64,000 bases of DNA from Owenia fusiformis (lineage: Eukaryota; Annelida; Polychaeta; Sabellida; Oweniidae): the NCBI GenBank assembly GCA_903813345.2, contig CAIIXF020000003.1, positions 30,955,248 through 31,019,247 of the forward strand. The letters run 5' to 3'. This document shows, one piece after another, positions 49,001-60,542 of this stretch. The notes below the pieces were generated by a model. It saw nothing but the letters and a program-made list of their open reading frames with translations. It was not told where the DNA came from and did not search any database. Each line of letters starts with the position of its first letter. Positions within the stretch are counted from its first letter, which is position 1. A program made the translations under genes and the position numbers.

Positions 49001-49760
49001 ACATTTCACATTTGAGTCACACTCCTCTGTGTATACTTTCTCCAATAAGTATGAATCGAAACTAGGTTAATTTCCCATGTGCCTAAACCAATATTTTATT
49101 GTTTTATTTACTTTCTGTATATGCGTGTATGGACTACTATTTATATTTTTTCAGTGTATATATGAAACAATAAATTTTAACTGTGTGTATTGACAAATAT
49201 CATGTACTTTCTCCAGTGTGTATGAGCAAATATTATGTACTTTCACTAGTTATTTAACCAATACTCTGTACGTTCATACACCCTGGAGAAAGTACATAGT
49301 ATTTGTTCATACAAAATGTGTGTTCATAAACAATGGAATACATGATATTTGTTCATACATACTGGAAAAAGTATATACACAGGCGTGTTGGTTCATATAC
49401 ATGTCCATACTGGAGAAAGAGCGTAATGTCTCTTCATACACATTATAGATATTGTAGTACATTAAATTCGTTCATACTCATTGGTTTAGGTACATTTTAT
49501 TCGTTCTGACACATTGATTAATTAACAAAATATTGAAAACACAGAAGAGAATGAACAACGTTTTGGTTCATGCACAATGGAAAAAGTACAAATCATTTGC
49601 TTATGCGTGTTGGAGAATGAACACAAAATATTTGTTCATACATGCAGGAAAAAGTACAAAAAATGTGTTCATTGAAAGTGGAGAACCCAGATTATATACT
49701 TTCTCCAGTTTGTATGAACAAATTCATCAATGTGTTTCATGCAACACATTTTAATTTGTA
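49000..49760. repeat. Bidirectional array of a 35-bp unit
   Basis: Units of TACTTTCTCCAGTGTGTATG plus AACAAATATTATG occur forward at about 49025-49260, then in inverted orientation (TTTGTTCATAC..GGAGAAAGTAC) at 49275-49690, and forward again at about 49700. The strand switch makes the array able to fold back. Confidence 0.85.
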
Positions 49761-49766
49761 ATTTAA

Positions 49767-50439
49767 GGTGCTATGTAAGTTAACAGAAATGACAAAACAA
49801 AAAATGTCAAAACCATGCTGGATTCTGAATTTTTTTTGAACCAAAATAACAGAGTTCTGTTTGGACCTCCAGTCAGTTTAACTAGTTCAACATATTTACA
49901 TGACCGGGAACACAAGGAAAATGGTCAGAATGACCATAAACTTGATTTTTTCAGAAAATGTGTCTAATATATTGCTCTAAATGATACAATCTTTGAAATT
50001 TTAAAAAATTGTCTGAAACAATAATTTGCTGTAGTTAAAAGGAAAATAGATGGATTTTAAATTCAGTTTATTTTCATTTTTTTCTTTTTCTGAGAATGAT
50101 ATGAATTTTTTTTAAATTGCATCATTTAGAGTTATATATTGGGCATATTTTCTGAAAAAGTCAAAAGATTCTCTTCAGTGACCTTTCCTGAGCACCTACT
50201 CTTAGCTATTTTTCAGTCACATTTTCAGAGGGCTGAAAAGGTTATTTCATCATGTTTATGGTAATTCTGACCATTTTCCTTGTGTTCCCAGTCATGTAAA
50301 TGATATGTGGAACTAATTAAACTGACTGGAGGTCCAAACGGAACTCTGTTATCTTGATTCAAAATTCAAAAAATTTTCAAAATCCAGCATAGTTTTGACA
50401 TTTTTTGTTTTGCCATTTCCTGTTAACTTCCATAGCACC
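49767..50439. mobile_element. TTAA-flanked DNA element with long inverted repeats
   Basis: GGTGCTATGTAAGTTAACAG at the left is mirrored at the right, with inverted arms of about 190 bp (AACACAAGGAAAATGGTCAG and complement). Both ends abut TTAA (49763-49766, 50440-50443). An additional AATTTGTA lies near each side. No transposase frame exists in 673 bp; piggyBac or Kolobok derivation is possible. Confidence 0.85.
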
Positions 50440-50443
50440 TTAA

Positions 50444-50733
50444 TTTGTATTTCCAAGTAAGATTTTTTAGAATTGTGCCTGTTTGAGAAATTTAGTCAAT
50501 AAACTAACCATAAATGTCTGCAATAATAGAAAAATCAATAGTGATTTTTTTGGCATTTTGGTAAAGCCTTTGGTTTGTAATTGTATTGTATATTTATTGC
50601 CTCATTTATATGAGAGAATACATTTTAATATACATGTGGTTTACATATAAAATATAAAATACATGGATAAGATTAAATTATGTGATAAAAAAGTTGTTGT
50701 TTTGGAAAACATAAAAATAAAGTGATAGAGAAA
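50444..50733. other. Likely 3' untranslated region of the minus-strand LINE
   Basis: AT-rich DNA directly downstream (minus sense) of the LINE reading frame. No poly-A tail could be delimited. Confidence 0.4.
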
Positions 50734-52740
50734 TTATGTGTCAAGCAGAGCCAACAGGTTGGCTCTGTGATTGTACATTTTGTGTACACATGATGATACA
50801 ATTATTAACGTCTCACATGAAACATCTGAGAGACCTAAAACTTTCTTCATAATAACACCCATACTGTCACCACGACAGCCAAGGGCTTCAAATATGTTAT
50901 GCCTATATGGTTCATACATAGGGCATCTTAATATAAAATGTTCAATTGTTTCAGTTTCACAGAGGTTACACAATATACATCGTTTTGAACCATTGAAGTT
51001 GTTCGTATTTAATACATGGGCGTTACATATCAATTGCATCATAGTTTTACACTGGCTTTGACATTTAGGATATTTCTGACAAATCAACCACCATATGCAA
51101 GGTTTTAAGTCTGTGACATAGTCACGTAGGTATAAAAGTTTGCCATAACATGAGCATTGCAAGAAAAATTGCTTGACCTCGACGGATCTTACAGCATTGA
51201 CAATTTGCAGTCTCCATGACCTCTTCGACGGAAGATATCCAGAGTTCAGCGCATTTTTAACCAGATTTTCAATTCCTAGCATTTTGGTCTTAAGGAAAAT
51301 GCGCCGGATAGGAGAGAAAATATCGGCATGGTTGTCATAAGTGACATGAAACATCTTTACTAACCGTGTTATAGTTATATCCCTGTAAATATTATTAAAC
51401 CTAAGTAAACTCCAGAGATACATCATCTGCAACACTGTAATATAGCCGTCTATTGACAACCATCCCAACGGCATCGTTGCACTAGGATTGGCTGAGGTTT
51501 TGGGGAAAAATTGGATACGTTTGCCAATCTCCCTATGAGTCAATTCAAGCTTTTCAACATCTGAAGCTTGGTAATTTATAACTGGTGCCCCAAACAGCAT
51601 GGTTGGAATAGAAAAGGCCCAGTACAGTTTTGATGCTGTTAAGGGTGACAAACCACCTGTTTTGTGCCCCAGTCCCAAAAGTGAGCAGAATTTTCGTTTA
51701 CCACTAGTGCAGCGATCATTAACATATTGTGAGATATCATTTTTACTAGATATTGGAATACCAACATGAACAGTGAAATTGACCTTTGGAATTCTCGTGT
51801 CACCTATCTTGAGAACGACATGACCTTTAACACTTGAATCAGTGACCATATCATTAAATGTCAGAAAGTTACATTTCGCTGGATGGATTTCATATCGCCA
51901 TCTTCTACTATGTTCAAAGGCAGTGTTTAACATAAGTTGCATATCCTTTTGATTTGTGGCAATAATGGTCATGTCATCCGCATAAGAAGGACATACACAA
52001 TTTACATCATCAATGTGGCCACCTATATTCATTTCACATAGATCCTGAATAAGGTCAGCCATGTACAACTGATAAAATAGCATAGATTGGACACCCCCTT
52101 GGTGGACGCCCTGCATGACATTAAAAGGTTTAGAAAGTGTATTTGAACTTCCTACACGAACGGCACATTCATATTTATGGTAATTATCATAAAGCATACG
52201 CCACAGTTTGCCACGGATACCAAGTTCATGTAGTTTGACCATCAATCCATCTAACCAAACGGTGTCAAATGCTTTTCTAATATCTAATGTGGCTAATATA
52301 ACATTTCTATGCTTTTCGACATTGTGGGCAATGGTTTCCTGAACTAAAAGGGAAGTATGAACAGCAGAGCAATGACTCTGAGAAGCACCTTGTAAGTTAG
52401 GCATAATATTTTTTGCAAGGGATCCAATTCTTTTTAACACAATATGATCGTACACTTTACGCAACATGTTCATCAGAGTGATGCCTCTGGAATTGTCTTT
52501 ATTACAAGGATCTTTATTTCCTGCCTTTAGTATAGGTATCAGTATACCAAACCTAAAATTCATGGGAGTGTATTCGTTTAACATGGTTGCATTAAAAAGG
52601 GTACATATGATCGAAATTACAGTGTCATTGCTATATTTTAAATGTTCAGCACATATCGTATCCGATCCACATGCACGATTATTATGCAACCGTGATATGG
52701 TAATGGGAAGATTGTCTTTATCACTAGAACTGTTCTGCAT
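50734..52740 (-). mobile_element. LINE reverse transcriptase ORF (CR1/RTE-like), uninterrupted
   Basis: A 668-residue frame without stops encodes a non-LTR reverse transcriptase. Fingers/palm motifs include KDNSRGITLMNMLRKVYDHI, LDIRKAFDTVW (about 152-162) with the first catalytic Asp, QGVHQGGVQSMLF (about 210-222) and the YADD box (253-256). The C-terminus has a CILCNLC..HFILRC zinc-knuckle-like motif as in many LINE ORF2 tails. The apurinic endonuclease domain normally N-terminal to the RT is absent; a stop lies 12 codons upstream of the ATG. The copy is therefore probably 5'-truncated or decayed upstream. The intact frame and all three catalytic Asp positions suggest a young insertion. Confidence 0.88.
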
Positions 52741-53640
52741 GGGGTCTTTTGCACAATTGATAAATTATATACTATACTAATACATTGCTATATAGATTTG
52801 CAATGTCTAGGTTTTATTCAAGTAACTGACTCCACTGAGTGTGTATTCAAATGTTGTGCTTATAAAATGTATCGACTCCTATACTACCTTTTGAATGAAA
52901 ATAAACTCTTCCAAAAGTGATAGGACCTTAGTGCACCCATGCCATGGTAAGGACCTTAGGTTGGCATGCCAAAATGTAAAATCTCTACTTACCAACTTAA
53001 ATGACTTAACCAAATCACTAATGGTAACCACTAGTAGCCTTACACAGGACTATGTTCTTACGACACTTTTGCTAGTGTCATATGACTGACTAGTGTCTTA
53101 TGCCTAGTTAGTCCAACAACATTAGACCTAGCCTGGGCCTCGTTTATTATCTGACATGTCTTATGGCCCCGGCTAGGTCTAACTTCCATGATGATTTTGC
53201 CCTTGATGCGAGTTCAGCAGGTTTCGACATGCGGAACTAATTAAACTCCGAAAACATGGTAATATTACATAAAAAATGTGATTCAAGCATGCATACATAC
53301 CTTATAAATACATACACACCATCCCGTACCCCCCTTAGACCATATTGATGCATAATTACGAAAATATTAGAGACAGGTTTGGAATTTTACGAAAATATCG
53401 GTCAGCTCCGGTAACATCGAAATTGCAAATCGTATCAGGAATTAACCGTCATTGCGACACTGCATCAACGAACAGTAGGTTTGCAATTAATAACGATTTT
53501 GTGTGTATACAAGCGCTATATAAATCAATCAAAGTTACCTGCTATCCTCAAAAATGGTTATTTTATCCCGAGTAATCGCGTGATAATTATCAATCTATTT
53601 GACAACAATTTCGTTTCAATAGTTTAAATTTTAACCCGGG
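52741..53640. other. Region with short direct repeats, no gene assigned
   Basis: ACTAGTGTCTTATGCCTAGT at about 53083 recurs as ATGCCTAGTGTCTTATGACA at about 53937, bracketing roughly 0.85 kb of more CpG-rich DNA. This could be one inserted unit. No family assigned. Confidence 0.4.
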
Positions 53641-53653
53641 ACGAACAGACACA

Positions 53654-53960
53654 ATGCCGGACATGCGGAAATGTCATTTTAGAGATTGGTAAGTTTACCT
53701 CATTTTACTTGTATAAATGACCATTTAATACAATAATATTGTGTTGAATCGCTTGATGTTATGTGTTTTTATATTGTTGTCAAGTATCAGTTGCATACTA
53801 TCGCGGAAAAATGGTTTCGGCGGATCCAAAACTTGCATCAATGGAAAGAATAGTAAAGAGGTTAAACTCAATAATGGCCCCAAGAAAATTCTTAATAATA
53901 AATAACGCCGTTATTGAGTTTAACGACGTTGAACTAATGCCTAGTGTCTTATGACACTCA
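53654..53960 (+). other. Candidate small first exon in CpG-rich block
   Basis: ATG at 53654 opens MPDMRKCHFRD, followed by a consensus donor (GATTG/GTAAGT near 53689). A second open segment runs 53763-53954. The link between them and any function are unproven, and no known family was recognised. Confidence 0.22.
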
Positions 53961-54080
53961 GGTCATATTGAAAAATGGCCACCATTTTTACGTGTGTAAT
54001 TTTACATTTTATACTTAAACTCAAAAATTAGTGGAGCCATTTGTTCATATCATAAGCATGGCACATTTTATTATGACACT

Positions 54081-54407
54081 GGGGTCTATTTCTCCAAACT
54101 CCAAAGTTACGGATAGATCCATAAGTCAATTGTTTTTTTCTCAATCTTACAGAGATTGTGCATTTCTCGAAAATTCGTAGATTTACAAGATTTTGGGGAT
54201 TTCCGTAAGTTTACGATCTTCATGATGTCATAGCCTTTTTCTGTAACTTTATGGGCACCTCAGACCCCATCCATAACTGTTTAAGTAAGAATTACGATAC
54301 GGAGATATAATTTGAAAACTCCACATCTTTCTCGTAACTTTTTCAATTCCACGGAAATCGTAACTTTACGGATCCGCAACTTTACAGAGTTTGGACAAAT
54401 AGACCCC
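54081..54407. mobile_element. MITE with GGGGTCTATTT ends
   Basis: GGGGTCTATTTCTCCAAACT is mirrored by AGTTTGGACAAATAGACCCC, and the arms continue with GTAACTTTACGGAT-type pairing, over 327 bp. It sits in an older repeat rich in AAAATGGCC words. Confidence 0.8.
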
Positions 54408-55038
54408 TGGTGGAAAAATGGCCGCTATTTTCATGTGTGTTATTTTCATTTTTCACAACAACTTAAAAAGAAGTGCAGCGATTTTGGTGAGATATGTGCC
54501 TCTTTAGAAGCATATTACACTCTGTAATGACAATATGGCTATTAGGCTAGTGAGTGGCCATTTAGTATTTTTTTCACAAGTTTTGCTATAACTCAAAAAG
54601 TAGTGGAGGGATTTTGTAAAAATGGCAGCCATGGCCGTTCGAAAGGATTTGCTACACCTTGGCATTGCTGTTATCCAGTTCTATCAGCTTTATTTTTTAT
54701 AAACACCTTCGAATGATATTGATTGTCCTTGTAGAGGTTGGATGGCATTAAAAAGTTGGACAAGATTAAAGATTGAATTCTTTCCCAGTGCTCCTGTTGC
54801 AACACTATAACTTAAAAAGTTAATGCAGATAATTAAAAGCACTTCATATATTTTTTCAAAATAAGCAGGCAAAATTGAGCCATTTATTTTGTAAGTAATT
54901 AGTGCTAGTGCTGAATGGCTTATTTTTCAAAATCAGGCCTACTATAGGCTTATGTTCTGTGTTGTATTAATCAATTTTGTATAAATAATATCAATATCAA
55001 CGAATTGATATTGAGGGTGTCTTCAAGTGAATTTGGTG

Positions 55039-55181
55039 TTACTTTCTAGGTTTTTTGCATTTCCTTGATTTGCGTCTGGAACACTTGATTTTTCTCCTCT
55101 TGCATCTGCATTTCTTCTCACATGTGTTCCTTGGTGGAACACTTTCTTTGTTTTTGTAGATAATACCATTCTCAACACATG
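55039..55181 (-). CDS. Serpin-1 terminal Cys-rich basic exon
   Basis: Acceptor ATACTTTACAG (minus) precedes CATGTGTTGAGAATGG. Phase matches the donor at 55488, where the split codon becomes Ala before CVENG. The 46 residues contain six Cys and 19 Lys/Arg and end KKPRK-stop. The basic tail could bind heparin-like glycans, by analogy with other matrix-binding serpins; this is inference. The antisense-frame ORF at 55023-55292 is a shadow of it. Confidence 0.7.
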
Positions 55182-56919
55182 CTGTAAAGTATGAAATTGA
55201 GAGATGATATTGTGGATTCTCGTCAAATGATTTGAAATATGAAATTGAGTAGGTTTGGGTAGATTAAACTGGTTTACGACTGTTTTAGGCAAAAGATTAG
55301 TCTAGCTACAAGCCCCTGTGTCCCCCCTGTGTCCCCCCCCCCCTTGCCACACAGGTGAGAAGTTGTGTAGTGTGGGGGGGGTGTCACAGAGGCTTGTATC
55401 TAGACTAGCAAAAGGTTCTTGTGCCACTACCTGCTATTGGTGGAATTGGTTGATCATTAAAGATGCTGTTAGCTAATGTAAAAATACCTGATTTAGGTAT
55501 CTTTTGTTTAGTTGTAGGTTCAGTTGTAACATCCTCATTGCATTCTGTTGGTTCTATCACACAACCCATGAACAATATGGCTTTAGTGACATCATCGCGT
55601 ATAACAAACAAGAATGGATGGTCTGCCTTAAACTCAATTGGAAATTGTATAGATGTCACTCCAATAATTACAGCTGTTGCAGCTGCTGCCTCTGTGCCTA
55701 TATCAAAAATGAGTTGTTCTTTTTTATTGGTTACTAACTCCTGACATCACTTGATACCTCTTGGACATAATTCTTTCTTTACAATTGATCACCGAAAGAG
55801 GACCTAAAATACTTTATTTAAACAAGTCTTCATTCTTTATTATGCACGGAAAATATACATGTGAGGACATGTGGAAGCTTTGTCTAACTATTAAATGTGA
55901 GCTACATATTTTGGTGTTGTAATACATACCTTCCTCATTGACCTCCACAAAAGCTTTATGTAGGATGCTGGTCACTTGTAGGTCTGTATCATTGCTCATA
56001 CATGTCAGAGAACCTTTGTTGAATATGGCATTCATTCCAAGAGACTGTAGGATTGCTGTCAGATCAAATTCATGAGTGAAGGAAAATTTTGGAAGCCAGA
56101 CGTTAACCTTTTGTTTTACCAAACCAGACAGTAAATCATCAAATTTTTTGTAGTCATTTCCAATCTTGTTTTCAAGATTTGTGATGCCAAACTTTTTGTT
56201 TGGAAGGATAACATACATGCTCAGTTTGCGATCCTTTTCCTGGCAGTCATACGGTAGTTTAAGTACTTTGCTGTCATACATCTCATTCTCTCCATATTCA
56301 AATTCATTTGTTCCATTAAACATCATATTGACACAAATTGTCTTTGTGGGACTAACACAGAAATCTGTTGGTTCTGTATCCTCTGGGAAGAAAGGCATCT
56401 TCCAAAGTCCTTTAAAGTAGATTGCATTCACTATTACCATGACTGTTGCAGCATTGAGTGCACCTTGTGGAATCAAATTCTCAATTCTGTCATTTGTATT
56501 GGCCATAACCCATGCATTAATGGCCTCCCTGACCTCTTCAAATTTGTTCATGAAGTCAACTTCATCGATCTTTGCATCATAGTAGGCTTGAACATTGTCA
56601 AGAAACTTTAGGATAAAAGTGTGCGTCTGCTCAACAAAGATCCCATTGGCTGAGAGGAGGGTGCAATTGTCGGTTGTTTTAAACATTCTTTCAGTTAGTT
56701 CTTTAAATGTCTGATGTAGCTGGTTTGGATAATTTTGTACAAATTTTGCGAGCCTCATGGCAGAGATCATTTCCTCCTTAGCTTCAGGACTTGTACCCAA
56801 CATTGCTATTGCCAAGGCAGTTGTGATACTTATTGGTCCAAAGAATACATTTTTATTAGTCATTGTCTTCAGCTTATCATAGATGTCCAATGAGAATTGA
56901 TTGTGGGCTTTTGCTAAAT
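55039..56919 (-). CDS. Serpin-1: inhibitory-type serpin with Cys/Lys/Arg-rich C-terminal module
   Basis: Three minus-strand exons in consistent phase: about 56919-55930 (core), 55697-55488 (reactive-centre exon) and 55181-55039. Core landmarks are AHNQFSLDIYDKL, NVFFGPISITTALAIAMLG, NAIYFKGLWKMPF and AFVEVNEE. The hinge EEGTEAAAATA, with Thr at P14 and small residues P12-P9, is the signature of inhibitory serpins. The reactive loop continues VIIGVTSIQF and lacks basic residues near P1, arguing against a trypsin-like target. The usual end DHPFLFVIRD...ILFMG is followed by a Thr-rich linker (EDVTTEPTTKQKIPKS). The last exon encodes CVENGIIYKNKESVPPRNTC and a CRCKRRKIKC-type basic Cys-rich tail, resembling part of a VWC module. 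The signal-peptide exon was not found; the core exon's 5' edge is approximate. Confidence 0.85.
55298..55407. mobile_element. Small G/C-tract hairpin MITE in serpin-1 intron
   Basis: TAGTCTAGCTACAAGCCCCT is mirrored by AGGCTTGTATCTAGACTA, with long C and G runs (C11 and G8) in the arms. GCAAAAG flanks both sides as a possible target duplication. 110 bp. Confidence 0.75.
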
Positions 56920-56935
56920 CTTGTACAGGAGCAAT

Positions 56936-57278
56936 AGTTGTGAATATGAAATTGATGATTTTAAATATAAAATTGAGCGGTTTTCAAAGAGTAGCTAGAT
57001 TACCCCCATTTACATTAACATATCCTGTAAAATATGAAATAGGAGACCCCATTCTGAACCCATACTGTAAATATGAAATTGAAGAGATATTTAATATTGT
57101 AGTTGGCCCCATCCTCAGCACACACCATATAAAATAGGAAACTTATAGGAGAATATAATGTAGATTCTCAAGAGGCACTGTAAAATATGACATTGATGAG
57201 AGATATTTAATATTTGGCATGTCCCCATTTCAACACAGGCTGTAAGATATGAAAGTGAGGAGAGACATTTAATAGTGT
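56936..57278. repeat. Degenerate repeats related to the serpin-1 last-exon acceptor
   Basis: Words of the form ACTGTAAATATGAAATTGA, with GAGATATTTAATATT and CCCATNCT-type spacers, recur at about 60-70 bp. The same word, GCTGTAAAGTATGAAATTGA, forms the intron/exon boundary at 55181-55200, and AAATATGAAATTGAG occurs at 55238. They appear to be scattered copies of one boundary segment. Confidence 0.55.
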
Positions 57279-57423
57279 ACAAATAGTGACTGCCATTGAG
57301 GGAAATAGTGCAAAATATTTTCCTCAAGGGAATATCCTGTCCACTGAACAAGTCAATGGACAGGATATTCCCGAGAGGAAAATTTTTACACTATTTCCCG
57401 AAAATGTGGCAGTCACTATTTGT
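57279..57423. mobile_element. Hairpin MITE
   Basis: ACAAATAGTGACTGCCA is mirrored by TGGCAGTCACTATTTGT. The stem continues through AGGAAAATATTTTGCACT-type arms to GGACAGGATATTCC and its complement, a nearly perfect 145-bp foldback. It abuts the degraded 5' edge of the LINE fragment. Confidence 0.9.
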
Positions 57424-60400
57424 TTTATTATATACCTGATAAGTACTCTGTAAACAAAAACAAAATGAGAAGTTGTAACTAGTTTTAACCTTTCTTTTGA
57501 AACAGGGCTTTTATCGGTTAGCCAACGGCAAGGGGTCATCTGCATGATAGAAAAATCGGGTAAAGATATATCGCTATTAAAAAATTGGCGCCCCATCTCC
57601 CTTTAAAATATAGATTATAAAATTGTGTCGAAAGTCGTTAGCAAGCGCATTTAATCGGTTCTCAGAGCCATTATTGGATCGGATCAGACTGCCAAAGGCA
57701 GACTGATTGGTGAAAATATTAGATTTATGGAGGATCTCCTTACATATACGAGAGATAAAAAGATTCCTGGTGTAGTATCGCTAATTGATTTTGAAAAAGC
57801 ATACGATAGTTTGGAATGGAGTTACATTGATTATGCTTTGCATTATTTCAACTTCGGAGAACGACTTATCAGGTGGGTGAAGTTATTTTATACAGATATT
57901 AACAGTTGCGTCATTAACAATGGTCATTCTACAGGATGGTTTAAGCTGAACCGGGGCGTCCGGCAGGGGGATCCATTGAGCTGCTCCCTTTTTATAATAT
58001 GTATAGAGGTCCTGGCTTTGAAAATCAGGCAGAATGAAAACGTGAAAGGTATTAACCTGAATGGTCATGAACAGAAAATAACCCTATACGCTGACGATAC
58101 TTCCCTTTTTCTAAATGATGTAAATTCTTTAAAAGCAGCCCTTAACATTTTTGATCAGTTTTATTGGGTGTCAGGTCTTAAAATGAATCGGGAAAAAACT
58201 GAATGTTTCTATATTGGGGCATCGAAAGGGGACACTAGTAAAATCGAGGGGTTGAAATGGGTGGAGCGCCCTAGTAAATTTTTGGGAGTAAGTATATGCT
58301 ATGATCGAAAGATAAATGATCAAACGAACTTTGGTACTAAACTTGTTTCTTTAGAGAGGATCTTAAATTTGTGGAGTAAGCGTAATCTGTCAATTTACGG
58401 TCGTGTGATGATAATCAAATCTTTAGCTGTCTCACAACTGGTATACTCTATGTCTATGACGGCCACCCCTGATTACGTTATTACGCAAGCAAACTGGCTG
58501 ATCTATATCTTTCTTTGGAAAGGAGCCAGTGAAAAGATTAAACGTAATACCATATCTGGTGATTATAAAGACGGAGGAATTCGAATGTTAAATTTGACTT
58601 CAATGGAAAAAGCTTTAAAGATTATGTGGATAAAACGCTGAAATTTACTTTGCACAGTTCGGAGGCTTAAATTTTATCTTGCAATGTCGCTATGATGTCC
58701 GGTATTTCAAATATCCCATTCCGGAGTTTTATAAGGACATGCTTCGGTATTATTCTTCAGTCAATGAATGTGATGACCCACGGAATGGTGCTGAAGTTAA
58801 GAACGAATTTTTGTGGAATAACAAGAACATATTAAGGGAGGGTAAGCAAATTTTCAGGAAGGATCTATTTGAAAAACAAATACTCCAAATACGCGATCTT
58901 TTAGACGAAGAGGGCAAATTCTTAAGCCATCGGGATTTCAATCTGAAATTCACGATAAATATTAACTTTCTAGACTATATGGGAATTATATCAGCTATTC
59001 CATCGAAGTGGATCTCCTTATTAAAAAGCGACCGCACAATGATAAGTGTATCAAACTATGAGCCCAGATTGGAATCTATCCATATTGCAGGTAAGATTTT
59101 TGATATTTCACAGCTGACCACAAAGCTTATTCAGTCATGTATAAATGAAAATAATTTTAATTTATCAAAAAGTGTGCAACAAAGCGCCTCGCAGTTCAAT
59201 GTCTCAGTAAATGACATATGTTCGATGGCTTATGGCCTAGTCACATAGCCCGGCCGATGTCTGGCATCGGTAGAGCTTGGTGGATTTTTTGGTGCCACCG
59301 AGCTCTCCTCATCGGAAGCAGAGCTCAGTGACGTGAACAGACTCCGTCCAAACATCTTCAGGCGACCGACCGAACACCGGCCGGTGACCGTACGGAGTCT
59401 GTCTCAAAATGGTAGTTTTTTTCTGCCGATGTGGCAGCAACTACCGGCCGGAGGTCGGCCGGACATCGGAAGGAATACGGCCGGTACCCGAGCAGGTAAC
59501 AGGACACCGTGCGATCGCCGGCCGGGTTGTTAACGGGCTTTGAACAGTGACCGGCCAATGCTCTGTCCCACATCGGCCGGAGCTCGGTCGGAGCTCGGCC
59601 GCTGTCCGTTAAAAAACCTCGTCCTCTGGTTGTCTCAGATGCACGGGACACCGGCCAATACTCGGCCGTGCACCGGCCGACGTGTTTTCCGATGTGGTTA
59701 CGATGGGGCTGCGATGGCATGATGAGGGAGCTCGGTGAAATTTAACTCCGAAGTTAAAATTTCACCGAGCTACCACCGATGCGGTTTTAAGCAACAAACG
59801 CCACGGATGTCCGGCCGGTGTTCGGCCGAGTTCGGTGAAAATTGCATCGCTGTGACTAGGCCATTACAGAGTAACAAAGAACAATTTTTTTCGCGAGCTG
59901 CAGTATAAAATCATTAATAATAATATTATAATGAATTGAATTGAATTGAAATTGAATTGAATTGAATAATATTTACGCGACAAACTTGTATCTGAAAAGA
60001 GTAAAGATAAGGAAAAGTGGCGCGTGTGACTTTTGTGGGGAGGAAGAAACTGTTCAGCACCAGTTCTGGATTTGCAAAAATGTACAACCTCTCATTAAAA
60101 CATGAAAATGCATTGGGAGCCAAAGGGTATAGTATTAAAGGAACAGCACGTAATAGTGGGATATTTTGGGAACTTACTTTTCAAAGAATTCAATTTTGCT
60201 ATTTTAATTTACAAGTACTATGTGCATACGAAGATTTTTAGAAGAGAACCTATATCATATTTGGGGTATAGGGCGTATCTTTCCGAGGGCTCAAAATTAG
60301 ATAATTATGATTTCTAACTTTAAATAGCGTTCTATGCTTTATTTTATGGCATGATTTTTCCTCTATATTTATGTGACATTTACAGTATGCATGTGTCTGA

Positions 60401-60542
60401 CTGGGATGTATGAAAGATGAGCGGGTATGGATGGGTAGGAATGTTGTGTGAAAGGAAGAACGTTTGGAGGTTGCCTTAAAATGTAAAATGTAAGAAGTTT
60501 AAACTGAAATAAAATAAACAGTACAAAAAAAAAGAAAAAAAA
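57424..60542 (+). mobile_element. L1/Tx1-like LINE fragment, interrupted and decayed
   Basis: Coding remnants begin near 57500 (QRQGVICMIEKSGKD, LLKNWRPISL) with stops. The main frame 57727-58641 has SLIDFEKAYDSLEW, RGVRQGDPLSCSLF and LYADDTSLF (about residues 120-128), the catalytic RT boxes. After a frameshift near 58641 coding resumes at 58679-59248. A 631-bp MITE inserted there. The tail continues after 59866 with GACDFCGEEETVQHQFWICK, the Cys-rich LINE C-terminal motif. A (GAATT)n tract lies at about 59930-59970, and the copy ends in an A-rich tail at 60520-60542. Several stops and frameshifts make it inactive. Confidence 0.9.
59233..59863. mobile_element. GC-rich PIF/Harbinger-like MITE
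   Basis: TGGCCTAGTCACA at the left is mirrored by TGTGACTAGGCCA at the right, flanked by TTA on both sides (59230-59232, 59864-59866). A 3-bp TWA duplication is the Harbinger signature. The interior is strikingly GC-rich, with many CCGGCCG words and palindromic ACCGAGCTC-type pairs near 59298 and 59765, unlike the surrounding AT-rich DNA. It splits the LINE coding sequence, so it is younger than the LINE. Confidence 0.85.

Noticed and set aside
59333-59722. ORFs within the GC-rich MITE (both strands)
   Set aside because: Open frames are expected by chance in GC-rich DNA, and CCGGCCG repetition drives the Arg/Pro/Ala-rich translations.
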